Source: Bacteroidales bacterium (lineage in GTDB: Bacteria; Bacteroidota; Bacteroidia; Bacteroidales; UBA7960). Taken from it: DNA of 19,505 bases. Under the pieces are notes generated by a model. That model did no database searches, was not told the origin of the DNA, and saw nothing but the letters and a program-made list of their open reading frames with translations. Positions 1-8,156 of this stretch are shown piece by piece; position 1 is the stretch's first letter, and every line of letters starts with the position of its first letter. The position numbers and the translations under genes were made by a program. The stretch lies in the NCBI GenBank assembly GCA_003557765.1, contig PWNO01000002.1, forward strand, positions 1-19,505. The letters run 5' to 3'.

Positions 1-1386
1 GACCTGGTAGTCATACCGGCTGTATCCCAATATCATGGCAGAAGAGAGTGAAGAACTGATCACCCGGTTCCATCTCAGGGATGCCAGCGTGTTGGCATAT
101 TCAAAGGTCTGTTCATCCAAAAAACCAAAGCGGTCAAAGCTATAATAGCCAAACAAGGTCAAATGGTTATCAGGGTTTAATGCGACATTTGAGCGGGCCG
201 TGAAGTCATGAAAACGTGCCGTGCTGTTCATCAGGTCTTCATTTGGCAATCGTCCCAGGATCCAGTCCGAATACGAAGACCTGGCGCCAAATGAAAAGTT
301 GGCACGGTCCTCCACGATGGGCGTTTCGAAAAATAAACGGCTGTTGATCAGACCCAAGCCACCCTGAAGGCGGGTTTCCTGCTGATCGAGACCGCTGCCC
401 AGCCTGATATCCATCACCGAAGAAGCTCTTTCGCCGTACCTTGCCGGTATGCCTGCCTTGATCAGGGTCACATCAGAGATCATATCGGGGTTGATCACCG
501 AAATGAGTCCAAAGAGGTGTGAAGCATTGAACAGGGGCACATGTTCCAACAGGATGAGGTTTTGGTCGGCACTGCCGCCCCTGACGTTGAAACCGGTACC
601 GAACTCTCCCACAGACTGCACACCCGGTAACAGGGTCATGCTTCTGACGATATCTTGCTCTCCAAATGAGGTGGGCAGCCCTTCAAGTGTCCGGGCATCC
701 ATACGGATCAGGCTCATTTGCGTGCTCCTGATATTGTCTGCCGCGCGGTCGGCCTCCAAAGTAAACACATCCAAATGAACGGTTTCACTGAATATTTCAA
801 AAGTGGCACTTCCATCACTGACAAGCTGGATGTCATAATAGCGTTCCTGGTACCCAATATAGGAAAAACGCAAGTTGTACTCACCCACAGGAAGATCCAG
901 CTCAAAAGCACCGTGTACATTGGTGGTGGCTCCCCTTTCGGTTTGTGGCTCGTAAACCACCGCACCAATAAGGGCTTCTCCTGTGGCACCATCCCTGACA
1001 ATACCGGAAATGGTTGCGGTACTATACCTGCCATATTGGCCCGGGTCGCCAACCATCACGCGGTCATCATCGGGCGCCTCCCTTGCAGCCACATGTCCAT
1101 CGGAAGGTAACAACACGATCATATCTTCAAGTCCGAGAGCTTCCAGGTTCGTCACTTCTGAAAGGGCATCCAACGCTTCGTCCAGGGGCATGTCTGCTTT
1201 TTGCGGTCGCAGGGTGATCCCTTCCAGCCATTCCGGCTCATAAAAAAAGGTGACCTGATGCCGGCGCTCAAGGAGCTCGAGAAACTCCGGCACATCCATG
1301 ACGTCTCCTTCAGCCGCTTGCTGCAGAGATGTCGTTGAAGCAACCAAAGGACCGGAGATAAAAAAAATAAAGAAAAGAAACTTCAT
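1..1386 (-). CDS. TonB-dependent receptor with STN and plug domains (3' part outside window)
   Basis: Outer-membrane receptor for TonB-driven uptake; the substrate cannot be told. The frame is open from ATG at 1386 to the window edge (462 codons, no stop). Order of parts: signal peptide about 1-17 (MKFLFFIFFISGPLVAS); STN domain (secretin/TonB short N-terminal) about 29-94; carboxypeptidase-regulatory-like beta domain about 123-205, with the typical ISGIVRDGATGEALIGA opening and a SYIGYQ strand; plug domain about 222-330, with LLPGVQSVGEF, FNVRGGSADQNLILL and a PARYGERASSVMDI end. The first barrel strands follow. It does not look SusC-like. An STN domain in this family often goes with a FecR/ECF-sigma regulatory pair, but none is visible here. 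It is divergent from the MG2-plug gene at 1935. Family assignment is firm; function beyond that is open. Confidence 0.9.
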   Translation of the reverse strand, partial: MKFLFFIFFISGPLVASTTSLQQAAEGDVMDVPEFLELLERRHQVTFFYEPEWLEGITLRPQKADMPLDEALDALSEVTNLEALGLEDMIVLLPSDGHVAAREAPDDDRVMVGDPGQYGRYSTATISGIVRDGATGEALIGAVVYEPQTERGATTNVHGAFELDLPVGEYNLRFSYIGYQERYYDIQLVSDGSATFEIFSETVHLDVFTLEADRAADNIRSTQMSLIRMDARTLEGLPTSFGEQDIVRSMTLLPGVQSVGEFGTGFNVRGGSADQNLILLEHVPLFNASHLFGLISVINPDMISDVTLIKAGIPARYGERASSVMDIRLGSGLDQQETRLQGGLGLINSRLFFETPIVEDRANFSFGARSSYSDWILGRLPNEDLMNSTARFHDFTARSNVALNPDNHLTLFGYYSFDRFGFLDEQTFEYANTLASLRWNRVISSSLSSAMILGYSRYDYQV

Positions 1387-1934
1387 AATAAAAAAACCGC
1401 TGGTGATATTGATCAAACCTGATTTTATTATTGCAGGCATCTATCTCATCTGCACACAACAGATTTGAACAGTGATGCATACAAAAACATTCAAAAAGGC
1501 ATAGATTTTGTGGCAATAATTGCCAGTGTAATGAACATAATTTGGGAAACCCGTATTTTTCAATTATTTTAGATGATCAAAAATCATGCAAATGGCAATT
1601 GTTTTCTTTTGTATACCTGGCAGCGAATATATGAAAACTTTCGAGATTTGAATATGTTTACAGTTTTATCTTTCGAATAGAGAAACCGGGCGCTTTGCGA
1701 CCTGGGCGAAGGCAAAATCGCCATGCAGTATGCTGAGACTTGTTTGTCAATTTGATTTGCATAGCTCTTTTCATGTGTTACCAGACGGGTTACATAGGTT
1801 TACTTTTTAACACTTTCGGGCTTTGCTTCCGTTTAAATGAGTCATAAAGGCCAGACTCAAAACAATATATACTGAAAAAACGTTAAATTCATTGAATCAA
1901 AAACAAGTAACTGACAATAAAAGACCAAATCATC
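1387..1934. other. divergent intergenic region, 548 bases, AT-rich
   Basis: This region separates the receptor gene (minus) from the MG2-plug gene (plus) and should hold both promoters. I see no RNA gene and no convincing coding frame. A TATCTTTC element at 1667-1674 resembles the Bacteroidota -7 consensus TAnnTTTG, but the nearest upstream TTG (1648-1650) is only 16 bases away, so I do not call a promoter. A weak hairpin (GGCGA at 1705-1709 with TCGCC at 1718-1722, 8-base loop) is present and is not followed by a T run. Confidence 0.5.
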
Positions 1935-4352
1935 ATGCAAACAATGTATGCAAAGCAAACAAACTTCATTATATTCATCTTTCTGATTCTGATTGGTGGC
2001 CTAGGTGTTTTTGCCAATTCCGGGGGTGACCGCATCTCCCAAAGAATTGCTGAAGGAATGGAAATCATGGAATATTCTTATCCGGGGCAAAAGGTATTCC
2101 TGCACCTTGACAAGGATGAATACCTGGCCGGTGAAAGCCTATGGTTCCATGCCTATGTGGTGAATGCAACAACCCTCAGGCCAGACACCCTGAGCACCAA
2201 TTTTCATGTGGAGCTCATCAACGCCCATGATGAACTGGCGGCCTTATTGTTTATGCGCCTGAATAAAGGGTTTGCCGAGGGAGAGATTAGCCTGCCGGAC
2301 TCATTATCTGAAGGCAGCTATCGCATCAAGGCGTTTACGGATTGGATGCGTAACTTTGACGAAGAACTGTTTTTCTGGAAGGACATTCACATTTCCAACC
2401 CCATCGAAGAAAACTTCATCAAGCGCCGCGATGTCTGGAAAAACCGCTTGTTTAACAGACGATTGCACAATGACCGGGAAAGCATGCAATTTGCCTTCTT
2501 CCCGGAGGGGGGCCATCTGTTGGCAGGCCATGAAAACCGGGTGGCATTCAAAGCCGCCGATAAACTTGGAGGGCCAGTTGATGCCAATGGGGTGTTGCTG
2601 GATGAGCACGGAGATCAGGTGCTTGAATTCTCTGCCATTCATGATGGCATGGGTGATTTTGTATTCACTCCGAAGCCTGGTGCCAACTATTCGGCAAGGA
2701 TCGCCTTTGAAAATGGTGAAGAAAGAACTTACAGCCTCCCGGAAGTCCAGCAAACCGGCTATCTGCTTTCAGCCGGTAAAGCGGATGACCACATCCGGGT
2801 AAATGTCAGGGCCAGCATGGCTGACACACCAGGAGGACATGAGAATTCAGTCTACCTGCTGGTGCATGCAAGAGGACGAAAGGTGTTTCTTGAAAATTAC
2901 ACACTGGATGAAGACGGGCTTTCGATGATGGTTCCGCTTAATGAACTACCCACCGGTATCAGCCAGATTGTCCTTTTTTCCAATCAGGGTGACCCGGTTG
3001 CAGAACGGCTTGTGTTTGTCAACCATGGAGACATCCATGAGGCCGAAATCCTTTACTTAGAGGCACAGGATGAGGGTACAGAAGAACAGACCCTGCACTT
3101 GGAGCTTTCCGGTGAGGATGTCCTCAGTGGAGGCGGGTATTCTCTTGCCGTATTAGATATCAATAACCAGTCTTATAATAAGATGCGGGCCAATATTGCG
3201 TCCAGTTTATTGTTAACCTCCGATATCGGAGAAACCATCAAAGACCCTTGGTATTACCTTCACAGCACCAGTGCTGAAGTCAAAAAGGCGGCTGACCTCC
3301 TCATGCTGACCCATGGATGGCGGCGCTACGACTGGGAAAACATTATGGAGCGGTCTTTCCCTGAAATTACACATGGGTTCCCCGAGGGCATTTCCATTGA
3401 AGGCGTCGTATCACCCAGGTCATCGGAACGTAATACTGGTGAAGTTAATGTTGAACTTGCCATACATTCTGATGGTGTGGATGTATACAGTGTGACCACG
3501 AACGAAAGAGGTAAATTTTCGTTTACTAACCTGGATTATGAAGACCAATTTACTGCCAAGCTGCGTATAGATCAGTTTGTACGGGCCAGGGACCTGCGGG
3601 TCGACATCGACTTCAGGGATACGGACAAGATTGAGTATATCAATAATCTTCATACACAGCCCTTCTCCGTGACGAGCCGGGGCGATGACTGGGAAAGGAC
3701 ACCCAGTCCGGAAACCATGTTTACCAGCCGGCCACTCGTAGAGCCCTCCAGGGAGGGCATTTCCATGTACAGCAATGTGGACCAGGTGGTCTACTTTGAT
3801 GACATTCGTGATCAGCATAATACGGTGATGGATGTCTTGCGTACAAGGGTCAGGGGATTACGGCTCGTAGGTAATGAGATCATTTTACGTGGGCAAAGCA
3901 GCTTTAAGTTGAGCAATGAGCCCCTATTCCTGGTGGATGAGGTAGTTGTCAACCGGAGTGCCTTCCTTGGCATCAGCGTGTACAATATTGACAGGCTGGA
4001 GGTGATGACAGGTCCTTCCACCGCCATTCTGGGAAGCCGTGGAGCAAACGGTGCCCTGCTCATATATACCAAAAGAGGCGATAACCACCGCCATGGCAGG
4101 TATGAATATTCCATGCAAGGGTTTCACGTGCCCTCCGAAACGTTTGAATCCAAAATAGATACGGATAAATTCGTGCGGTACGATATCATCCGGACGCTTT
4201 TCTGGGATGCCAATGCGGCACCCGACGAAAACAACCCCATAAGCGCAACATTCCCTGTCAACGAGCACGTCAGAAACATGCGGCTGGTTATTCAGGGCAT
4301 CGGGGAAAATGGGGAGATCCTGTTCTCGGATATGCCACTGGGTGGGGAGTAA
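1935..4352 (+). CDS. secreted MG2-domain protein with TonB plug domain, no beta-barrel
   Basis: An 805-residue exported protein. A signal peptide covers about 1-27 (hydrophobic FIIFIFLILIGGLGVFA). An alpha-2-macroglobulin MG2-like domain lies at about 50-155 (KVFLHLDKDEYLAGESLWF, then SLSEGSYRIKAFTDWMRN). A second macroglobulin-like domain at about 183-285 begins FAFFPEGGHLLAGHENRVAF. A carboxypeptidase-regulatory-like fold is at about 482-545 (ISIEGVVSP ... TTNERGKFSF). A TonB plug domain at about 610-715 carries LRTRVRGLRLVGNEIILRGQ and ends IDRLEVMTGPSTAILGSRG and GANGALLIYTKRG. Only about 90 residues follow the plug, so there is no 22-strand barrel. Proteins of this architecture are common in Bacteroidota and their role is not established. 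ATG 1944 is an alternative start that keeps the signal peptide. The plug-bearing receptor gene is its divergent neighbour; a working partnership is only a guess. Confidence 0.88.
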   Translation: MQTMYAKQTNFIIFIFLILIGGLGVFANSGGDRISQRIAEGMEIMEYSYPGQKVFLHLDKDEYLAGESLWFHAYVVNATTLRPDTLSTNFHVELINAHDELAALLFMRLNKGFAEGEISLPDSLSEGSYRIKAFTDWMRNFDEELFFWKDIHISNPIEENFIKRRDVWKNRLFNRRLHNDRESMQFAFFPEGGHLLAGHENRVAFKAADKLGGPVDANGVLLDEHGDQVLEFSAIHDGMGDFVFTPKPGANYSARIAFENGEERTYSLPEVQQTGYLLSAGKADDHIRVNVRASMADTPGGHENSVYLLVHARGRKVFLENYTLDEDGLSMMVPLNELPTGISQIVLFSNQGDPVAERLVFVNHGDIHEAEILYLEAQDEGTEEQTLHLELSGEDVLSGGGYSLAVLDINNQSYNKMRANIASSLLLTSDIGETIKDPWYYLHSTSAEVKKAADLLMLTHGWRRYDWENIMERSFPEITHGFPEGISIEGVVSPRSSERNTGEVNVELAIHSDGVDVYSVTTNERGKFSFTNLDYEDQFTAKLRIDQFVRARDLRVDIDFRDTDKIEYINNLHTQPFSVTSRGDDWERTPSPETMFTSRPLVEPSREGISMYSNVDQVVYFDDIRDQHNTVMDVLRTRVRGLRLVGNEIILRGQSSFKLSNEPLFLVDEVVVNRSAFLGISVYNIDRLEVMTGPSTAILGSRGANGALLIYTKRGDNHRHGRYEYSMQGFHVPSETFESKIDTDKFVRYDIIRTLFWDANAAPDENNPISATFPVNEHVRNMRLVIQGIGENGEILFSDMPLGGE

Positions 4353-4390
4353 GGAGTAAGAAGTAGGCAGTAGGAAGTAAGAAGAAGTAG
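4348..4390. repeat. AGTAAGAAGTAGG-type purine-rich microrepeat
   Basis: Directly over and after the stop codon of the MG2-plug gene the sequence runs through imperfect direct repeats of AGTAAG/AGTAGG (units such as GAGTAAGAAGTAGGCAGTAG). It looks like slippage-type low-complexity DNA. The 3' end of the gene itself lies inside it, so the last codon or two could vary between strains. Confidence 0.6.
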
Positions 4391-4553
4391 CCGCAGCACT
4401 TGGGCTGTCGGCACCTGGGCTGTTCGAAGTTACCCGGGGTATTTGTGTGCATCTGTGAAAACTATTTATGTTAATTTGTGGATAACTTCAAACCTCAAAC
4501 CTGTTCAACCCCATAACTCCATAAGCTTTGGTCATAATAAAAACACATACACT

Positions 4554-5288
4554 ATGCATATAAGAAACGCAGTTCAATTATTGGTATTTGCCTTGGCATT
4601 TATGTATACGGGTGTCATACAGGCACAGCAGCAACGCATTCGCACCGATGATCACGTGGTGCAACTGGAGGAGCTTGCCAACCAGGAGATCCAGTATCTT
4701 TATTCGGCAGACCGCGAGGGAGCCTATTACATAAATGGCAGTGAAGAAAGCGGGATTTTCAATTTCAATGTCCTCTTTGGGCTCTTCCATTACACGGATG
4801 CCCGTGGCCAGGCACAATGGTTGGAGCCTGCCGACGTAGACTCGGTAAGGATAGGACAGACCCTTTTCTTTCCTTTCGGAGAACAAGGATTTTTCCAGTT
4901 GATTCCGGAGTCAGAGAAATTGCTGATCCGCCACCTGGTGGACGTTGATGCAGAAACCCGTGTCAGGGGGGCATATGGCACCACCGACGAAACCGCTTCG
5001 GTCGAGGTCTTGCACACCCTCACCAAGGGCAGGGAAGGTCGTGCTGCCAATCATCATGCCATGCTCGAGAATCCGGGCGGGCAGCAGCTGCAGATCAACC
5101 TGGAAAGAAAGCAGCATTTTTACCTCCATGCAGATGGCGAGCTGGTGGCCATTTACAACCGGCGGGCGCTGCAACGCGCTTTCCCTGAGCACAGCCGGCA
5201 GATCAGGAGGTTTGTCCGGCGTCAGAACATTGACTTTGACCGTGCAGAAGACTTGATACAGGTGCTGGATTACGTGGAGTCCCTGTAA
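4554..5288 (+). CDS. small secreted protein of unknown function
   Basis: A 244-residue exported protein. I choose ATG 4554 because it opens directly into a signal peptide (MHIRNAVQLLVFALAFMYTG, cleavage near VIQA-QQQ). The frame is open back to 4443, but that extension has no signal-like features. The mature part has the layout of a Bacteroidota family I know only as uncharacterised: a YLYSADREGAYYINGSEESG start, an FNFNVLFGLFHY strand pair, a VDSVRIGQTLFF strand, and an end rich in basic residues followed by IDFDRAEDLIQVLDYVESL. The same order (YLY..F..G, N-Y/F-N core, DSV..G..F, HxxxIRxFxxxxxIDFxxxEDL) is recalled from other Bacteroidota proteins; this is from memory. It follows the MG2-plug gene by 201 bases on the same strand, so co-transcription is possible. 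No catalytic motif is visible. Confidence 0.75.
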   Translation: MHIRNAVQLLVFALAFMYTGVIQAQQQRIRTDDHVVQLEELANQEIQYLYSADREGAYYINGSEESGIFNFNVLFGLFHYTDARGQAQWLEPADVDSVRIGQTLFFPFGEQGFFQLIPESEKLLIRHLVDVDAETRVRGAYGTTDETASVEVLHTLTKGREGRAANHHAMLENPGGQQLQINLERKQHFYLHADGELVAIYNRRALQRAFPEHSRQIRRFVRRQNIDFDRAEDLIQVLDYVESL

Positions 5289-5301
5289 AGTAATCCGGGT
5301 T

Positions 5302-5451
5302 TTATTCACATTTGAAATGGAATCCATGGCGTGCTTTAATATTAAATCTCATTTCAACACCCTGCAGCTCCAGGTGCTGCTCCGTCAACATCCGCTGCAT
5401 ATCATAACGTTCCTCCGTTCGCTTTGCTTGCTGGATGACATCACCTATCAT
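5302..5451 (-). CDS. candidate 49-residue small protein or gene remnant
   Basis: Between the two convergent genes an ATG frame on the minus strand encodes 49 residues, starting MIGDVIQQAKRTEERYDMQR and ending RHGFHFKCE before TAA. The codons look like those of the neighbouring genes (many GAG, CAG, CTG), and the first 35 residues are charged and predicted helical (KRTEERYDMQRMLTEQHLEL). No domain is recognised and no ribosome-binding signal is obvious. It could be a real small gene, a remnant of a larger one, or chance. Transcription would run towards the 3' end of the secreted-protein gene, only 13 bases away. Confidence 0.3.
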   Translation of the reverse strand: MIGDVIQQAKRTEERYDMQRMLTEQHLELQGVEMRFNIKARHGFHFKCE

Positions 5452-5554
5452 GGTCACTTAATTTAAGTTTGCTCTGCTTCGTTATGGAAGTGCCGGAAAC
5501 TGTTTGACTATATGTATATAAGGTCTTGGCCAGCCAGCAGGATTGACACAAAAG

Positions 5555-5590
5555 CAAAGAGGGCTGATTGTTAGTAATCAGCCCTCTTTG
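5555..5590. terminator. bidirectional hairpin terminator between convergent genes
   Basis: A perfect 15-bp inverted repeat, CAAAGAGGGCTGATT at 5555-5569 and its complement at 5576-5590, with a 6-base loop. It lies 30 bases past the stop of the 713-residue T9SS gene (minus strand), where the RNA continues with a T-rich TTTGCTTTTG stretch, as expected of an intrinsic terminator. On the plus strand the downstream T run is weaker, but the hairpin could also stop reading from the 4554-5288 gene. Confidence 0.85.
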
Positions 5591-5620
5591 TTATCATTGT
5601 CAGCAGGAATTCCGCAAACA

Positions 5621-7762
5621 CTAACGGGTAACCTGCACCCGTTCTGTCACAATGCCTGCCTCGGTGGTTAGCTGAACAAAATATACGCCAGTCTTTATGC
5701 TGCCTACGCTTATCTCGTGGCGGGTGTCATTCGCCATATGGGAGTATACCACCTGACCCAGCACGTCAAACATGCGAATCTCGCTGATCTGCACATCGGA
5801 TTCAATGTAGAACACATCGCTGGTCGGGTTCGGAAAGATATTGAGGGTGATGTCATCCAACAATGGGGTGTTCACCTCATCGTCTTCAACAAGGGTAACC
5901 TTCACGGTCTTATCTTCGTCTACGCTTACTGTGCCTTCGGCCGTATTATAATTATCCTTTTCGACCACATATTCGTAAGTACCTTCTTCCACACCGTCGA
6001 TTACGTATTGTCCAGCATCATAAGTCTGTCCGTCAAAGGTGATCATGGCATCCTCAATGGCATTACCCTCTTCATCTTCTATTTCGAAAGTAACGGTAAA
6101 CTTATCCACCGGTTGAACACCAAAGACATCGTGCACCTCCACGTCGCCATCCACATGTAACTCTCGGTCGGGGCCACCGGGCCATTCGCCAATATCCCAG
6201 GTGGGTTCATCTTCCACGAGGAAGTACTTATACAAATGATCACCTGGTTCTGCTTCAAAAGAAACGGTGTAGAAGTGTGCTTCGGGATCTTCGCCGTTAT
6301 CTGTTGCTGCAGTTACTTTGATGGCATCGATATTCATCTGTATACCATCCGTCCATTTGTATACGAAAGCAATACGCGCTGTGCCAACATTGCCTGTCAG
6401 GTCCACATGTACAGCTTCATCATAGAGGTTTTCATGCTGCGTTGAATTGAACATGGCCATGCCTTTCCATTCACCATCAACTTCAAGCAATATGTCCAGC
6501 TCGGTGTGGTATGCGCTGCTGAAATACATCCAAAACTCCAAAGTGATCTCCTCAGCATCTGGCAGCTCAATTTCAGGGCTTATTGCATACACGTTCTGCT
6601 CAGCTTCTACATCCCAGTTGATGTGCATGGAAGCATCTTCAGTGTGAATCCAATTGGGGAAAAAGTCACTATATCCCATGTCAAACATCTCGGAGTAACG
6701 CCACCAACGTGTATCAGCTGCTTCTAAATCCTGCAGATTATTTCCTTCTGCATTGTCGGCTTTTTTCTGTTCCCATCCCTCAGGAAGCAAGCCATCTTCT
6801 GTGGCCGGAGAGAAGTGCTCTTCATAAAGCACATGCTCATCTTTGCTTGCACGATCAAGCGGATGCATTTGAAAATCAGCATTTTCTCCCGGTGTGGCCC
6901 AGTCAGCAAAAGTTCCGGTAACCCACACATCGTGGATTGCAGGATCGAACTCCACGTCACCTTCTGCCACCGCATTGGCCATGTCTACGTTCAGGGTGAC
7001 CGTGTAGGTGTCATCATCTTCGTGAGCAACTACGGTGGGCAATATGCCAATATCCAGGTTTCCATCCAGATATACAGATACCTGGGTCCAATCATCAGCT
7101 TCCCATATCCATGCCAAATCATCCGGATGACCTTCGCCTATTACAGTGCTAATGTTTCCGAGCTCATACACATCTTCATCAAAAGGGTCCAGGTCCGTGA
7201 CGTCAACACCGATCAGAAAGTCACCGGAGACTAAAACAGGATTGCCATCTTCATCCGTAAAATCCACGAAAAATGCACCCGGCTGTGGCCCTTCTTCATA
7301 ATCAGGATCAGGCCATAAGGTCCAGCTTGGTTCGATGTCAGCCAACGGGACTTCAATTTCTGCAAGCACATCGCCGGGCTCTCCATCAAATTCCCATATT
7401 TTGAATTTGACATTTCCTGTTGTACCCGCAGCAGCACCAAACCAATAATAGGCCCCATATATTTCATGAGGTGCAGAAACGGGAAAATGCTGGCCATAGC
7501 CCCGATCTCCGTAATCATTGATTCCAAAAATGAAACCTTCGCTTTCAACCTCACCCCATACGTAACTTGCATAATTAGCTGCATCCAAAAAATTGCCGGG
7601 ATATAATGTGTCTAAATCCAGTGTATTTTGGTTGTTCTCCTTTAAATCAATGCGCACCCTCGTCTGTTCTGCATCAAACGTATTTAATGCGGTTGGCGCC
7701 GGCCGTTGTGCGTAAGCGAAAGAAACCAACAAAATCATAATAATCGTAAATAGTTGTTTCAT
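5621..7762 (-). CDS. T9SS-secreted acidic multidomain protein with nested lectin-like domain
   Basis: A 713-residue cell-surface or released protein. Signal peptide 1-19 (MKQLFTIIMILLVSFAYA). A beta-rich N-terminal jelly-roll-like region covers about 60-240 (VKFKIWEFDGEPGDVLAE ... DFLIGVDV). At 253-308 and 497-548 stand two halves of one small beta-sandwich module often seen in Bacteroidota secreted proteins (VTLNVDMANAVAEGDVEF ... VWVTGTFADW, then DHLYKYFLVEDEPTWDIGEW). Between the halves, at 309-487, sits a choice-of-anchor-J/MAM-like domain (EEHFSPATEDGLLPEGWEQK ... YAISPEIELPDAEEITLEF). A PEGA/regulatory-like fold at 553-628 precedes the T9SS type A sorting domain at 636-713 (LNIFPNPTSDVFYIES ... 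TGVYFVQLTTEAG). No catalytic site is seen, so binding or adhesion is the likely role. It is very rich in Asp and Glu. Its start is divergent from the protease gene. Confidence 0.85.
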   Translation of the reverse strand: MKQLFTIIMILLVSFAYAQRPAPTALNTFDAEQTRVRIDLKENNQNTLDLDTLYPGNFLDAANYASYVWGEVESEGFIFGINDYGDRGYGQHFPVSAPHEIYGAYYWFGAAAGTTGNVKFKIWEFDGEPGDVLAEIEVPLADIEPSWTLWPDPDYEEGPQPGAFFVDFTDEDGNPVLVSGDFLIGVDVTDLDPFDEDVYELGNISTVIGEGHPDDLAWIWEADDWTQVSVYLDGNLDIGILPTVVAHEDDDTYTVTLNVDMANAVAEGDVEFDPAIHDVWVTGTFADWATPGENADFQMHPLDRASKDEHVLYEEHFSPATEDGLLPEGWEQKKADNAEGNNLQDLEAADTRWWRYSEMFDMGYSDFFPNWIHTEDASMHINWDVEAEQNVYAISPEIELPDAEEITLEFWMYFSSAYHTELDILLEVDGEWKGMAMFNSTQHENLYDEAVHVDLTGNVGTARIAFVYKWTDGIQMNIDAIKVTAATDNGEDPEAHFYTVSFEAEPGDHLYKYFLVEDEPTWDIGEWPGGPDRELHVDGDVEVHDVFGVQPVDKFTVTFEIEDEEGNAIEDAMITFDGQTYDAGQYVIDGVEEGTYEYVVEKDNYNTAEGTVSVDEDKTVKVTLVEDDEVNTPLLDDITLNIFPNPTSDVFYIESDVQISEIRMFDVLGQVVYSHMANDTRHEISVGSIKTGVYFVQLTTEAGIVTERVQVTR

Positions 7763-7874
7763 AGTCTTTGTGTTTGTTTTGTAAAAAAAATAGTCAGTTT
7801 ATGATGTGTGTGTAATGGAATTCGTTTCCCTTGTATTTGTTTTAGTAAATCGCTGTCTTAAGCACTTAACGGTC

Positions 7875-7904
7875 CAATGTTATGATTGAGCTATGACCTG
7901 GCAA
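7875..7904 (-). promoter_or_regulatory. candidate promoter for the 713-residue T9SS gene
   Basis: Read on the minus strand: TTG (7904-7902), a 19-base spacer, then TAACATTG (7882-7875). This matches the Bacteroidota pattern of a -33 TTTG-like box, a 19-21 base spacer and a -7 TAnnTTTG, with one mismatch in the -7 box. It predicts a start near 7867 and a leader of about 105 bases. This is pattern matching only. Confidence 0.33.
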
Positions 7905-7916
7905 TATGTATCTTTC
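7886..7916 (+). promoter_or_regulatory. candidate promoter for the lysyl-endopeptidase-type protease gene
   Basis: TTG at 7886-7888, a 20-base spacer, then TATCTTTC at 7909-7916, which is one base off the -7 consensus TAnnTTTG. It overlaps the candidate minus-strand promoter, so the two genes could compete or share a regulator. It would give a long leader of about 230 bases that contains the 64-bp repeat at 8026-8089. Confidence 0.33.
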
Positions 7917-8025
7917 CTCATTGTACTTTCGCTAAGTTAAGAAAACATGATGAAATCAGGAGCAACGGGAATAAAAAAAATAAATCTTAACAGTTTTTCT
8001 GTGTTCTGTTACACAATAAAACAGC

Positions 8026-8089
8026 ATACTGTGTCGGCGGCTATCGACGCCTTGCAAATGACTCGAATTAAACGCATAAATAATACAGG
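8026..8089. repeat. 64-bp interspersed intergenic repeat, copy A
   Basis: 52 of 64 bases match the copy at 11625-11688 without gaps. The most conserved part is TCGGCGGCTATCGACGCC, which can fold as GGCGGC-TATC-GACGCC with one mismatch, followed by GAATTAAA and GCAT..A. Copy A lies in the leader region of the protease gene. The plus-strand frame stays open through it back to 7947, but I take it as non-coding because the signal peptide starts only at 8157. Confidence 0.75.
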
Positions 8090-8123
8090 ATATATGCCTG
8101 CATTACAATCAAAGAATAAATTA

Positions 8124-8131
8124 TATTTTTG
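8124..8131 (+). promoter_or_regulatory. candidate -7 element close to the protease start
   Basis: TATTTTTG fits TAnnTTTG exactly and would start RNA about 19 bases before the ATG at 8157. No clear TTG box is seen 19-21 bases upstream, so it is an alternative to, not a replacement for, the promoter at 7886-7916. Confidence 0.28.
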
Positions 8132-8156
8132 TACATACCCATATAAACATTTTGAT

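Noticed and set aside
1472..1501. Nine-codon ATG frame in the receptor/MG2 intergenic region
   Set aside because: Far too short to support as a gene; no sign of a leader-peptide arrangement.
7947..8156. N-terminal extension of the protease frame
   Set aside because: The frame is open, but it runs through the 64-bp repeat, has no signal-like start, and the signal peptide begins at 8157.
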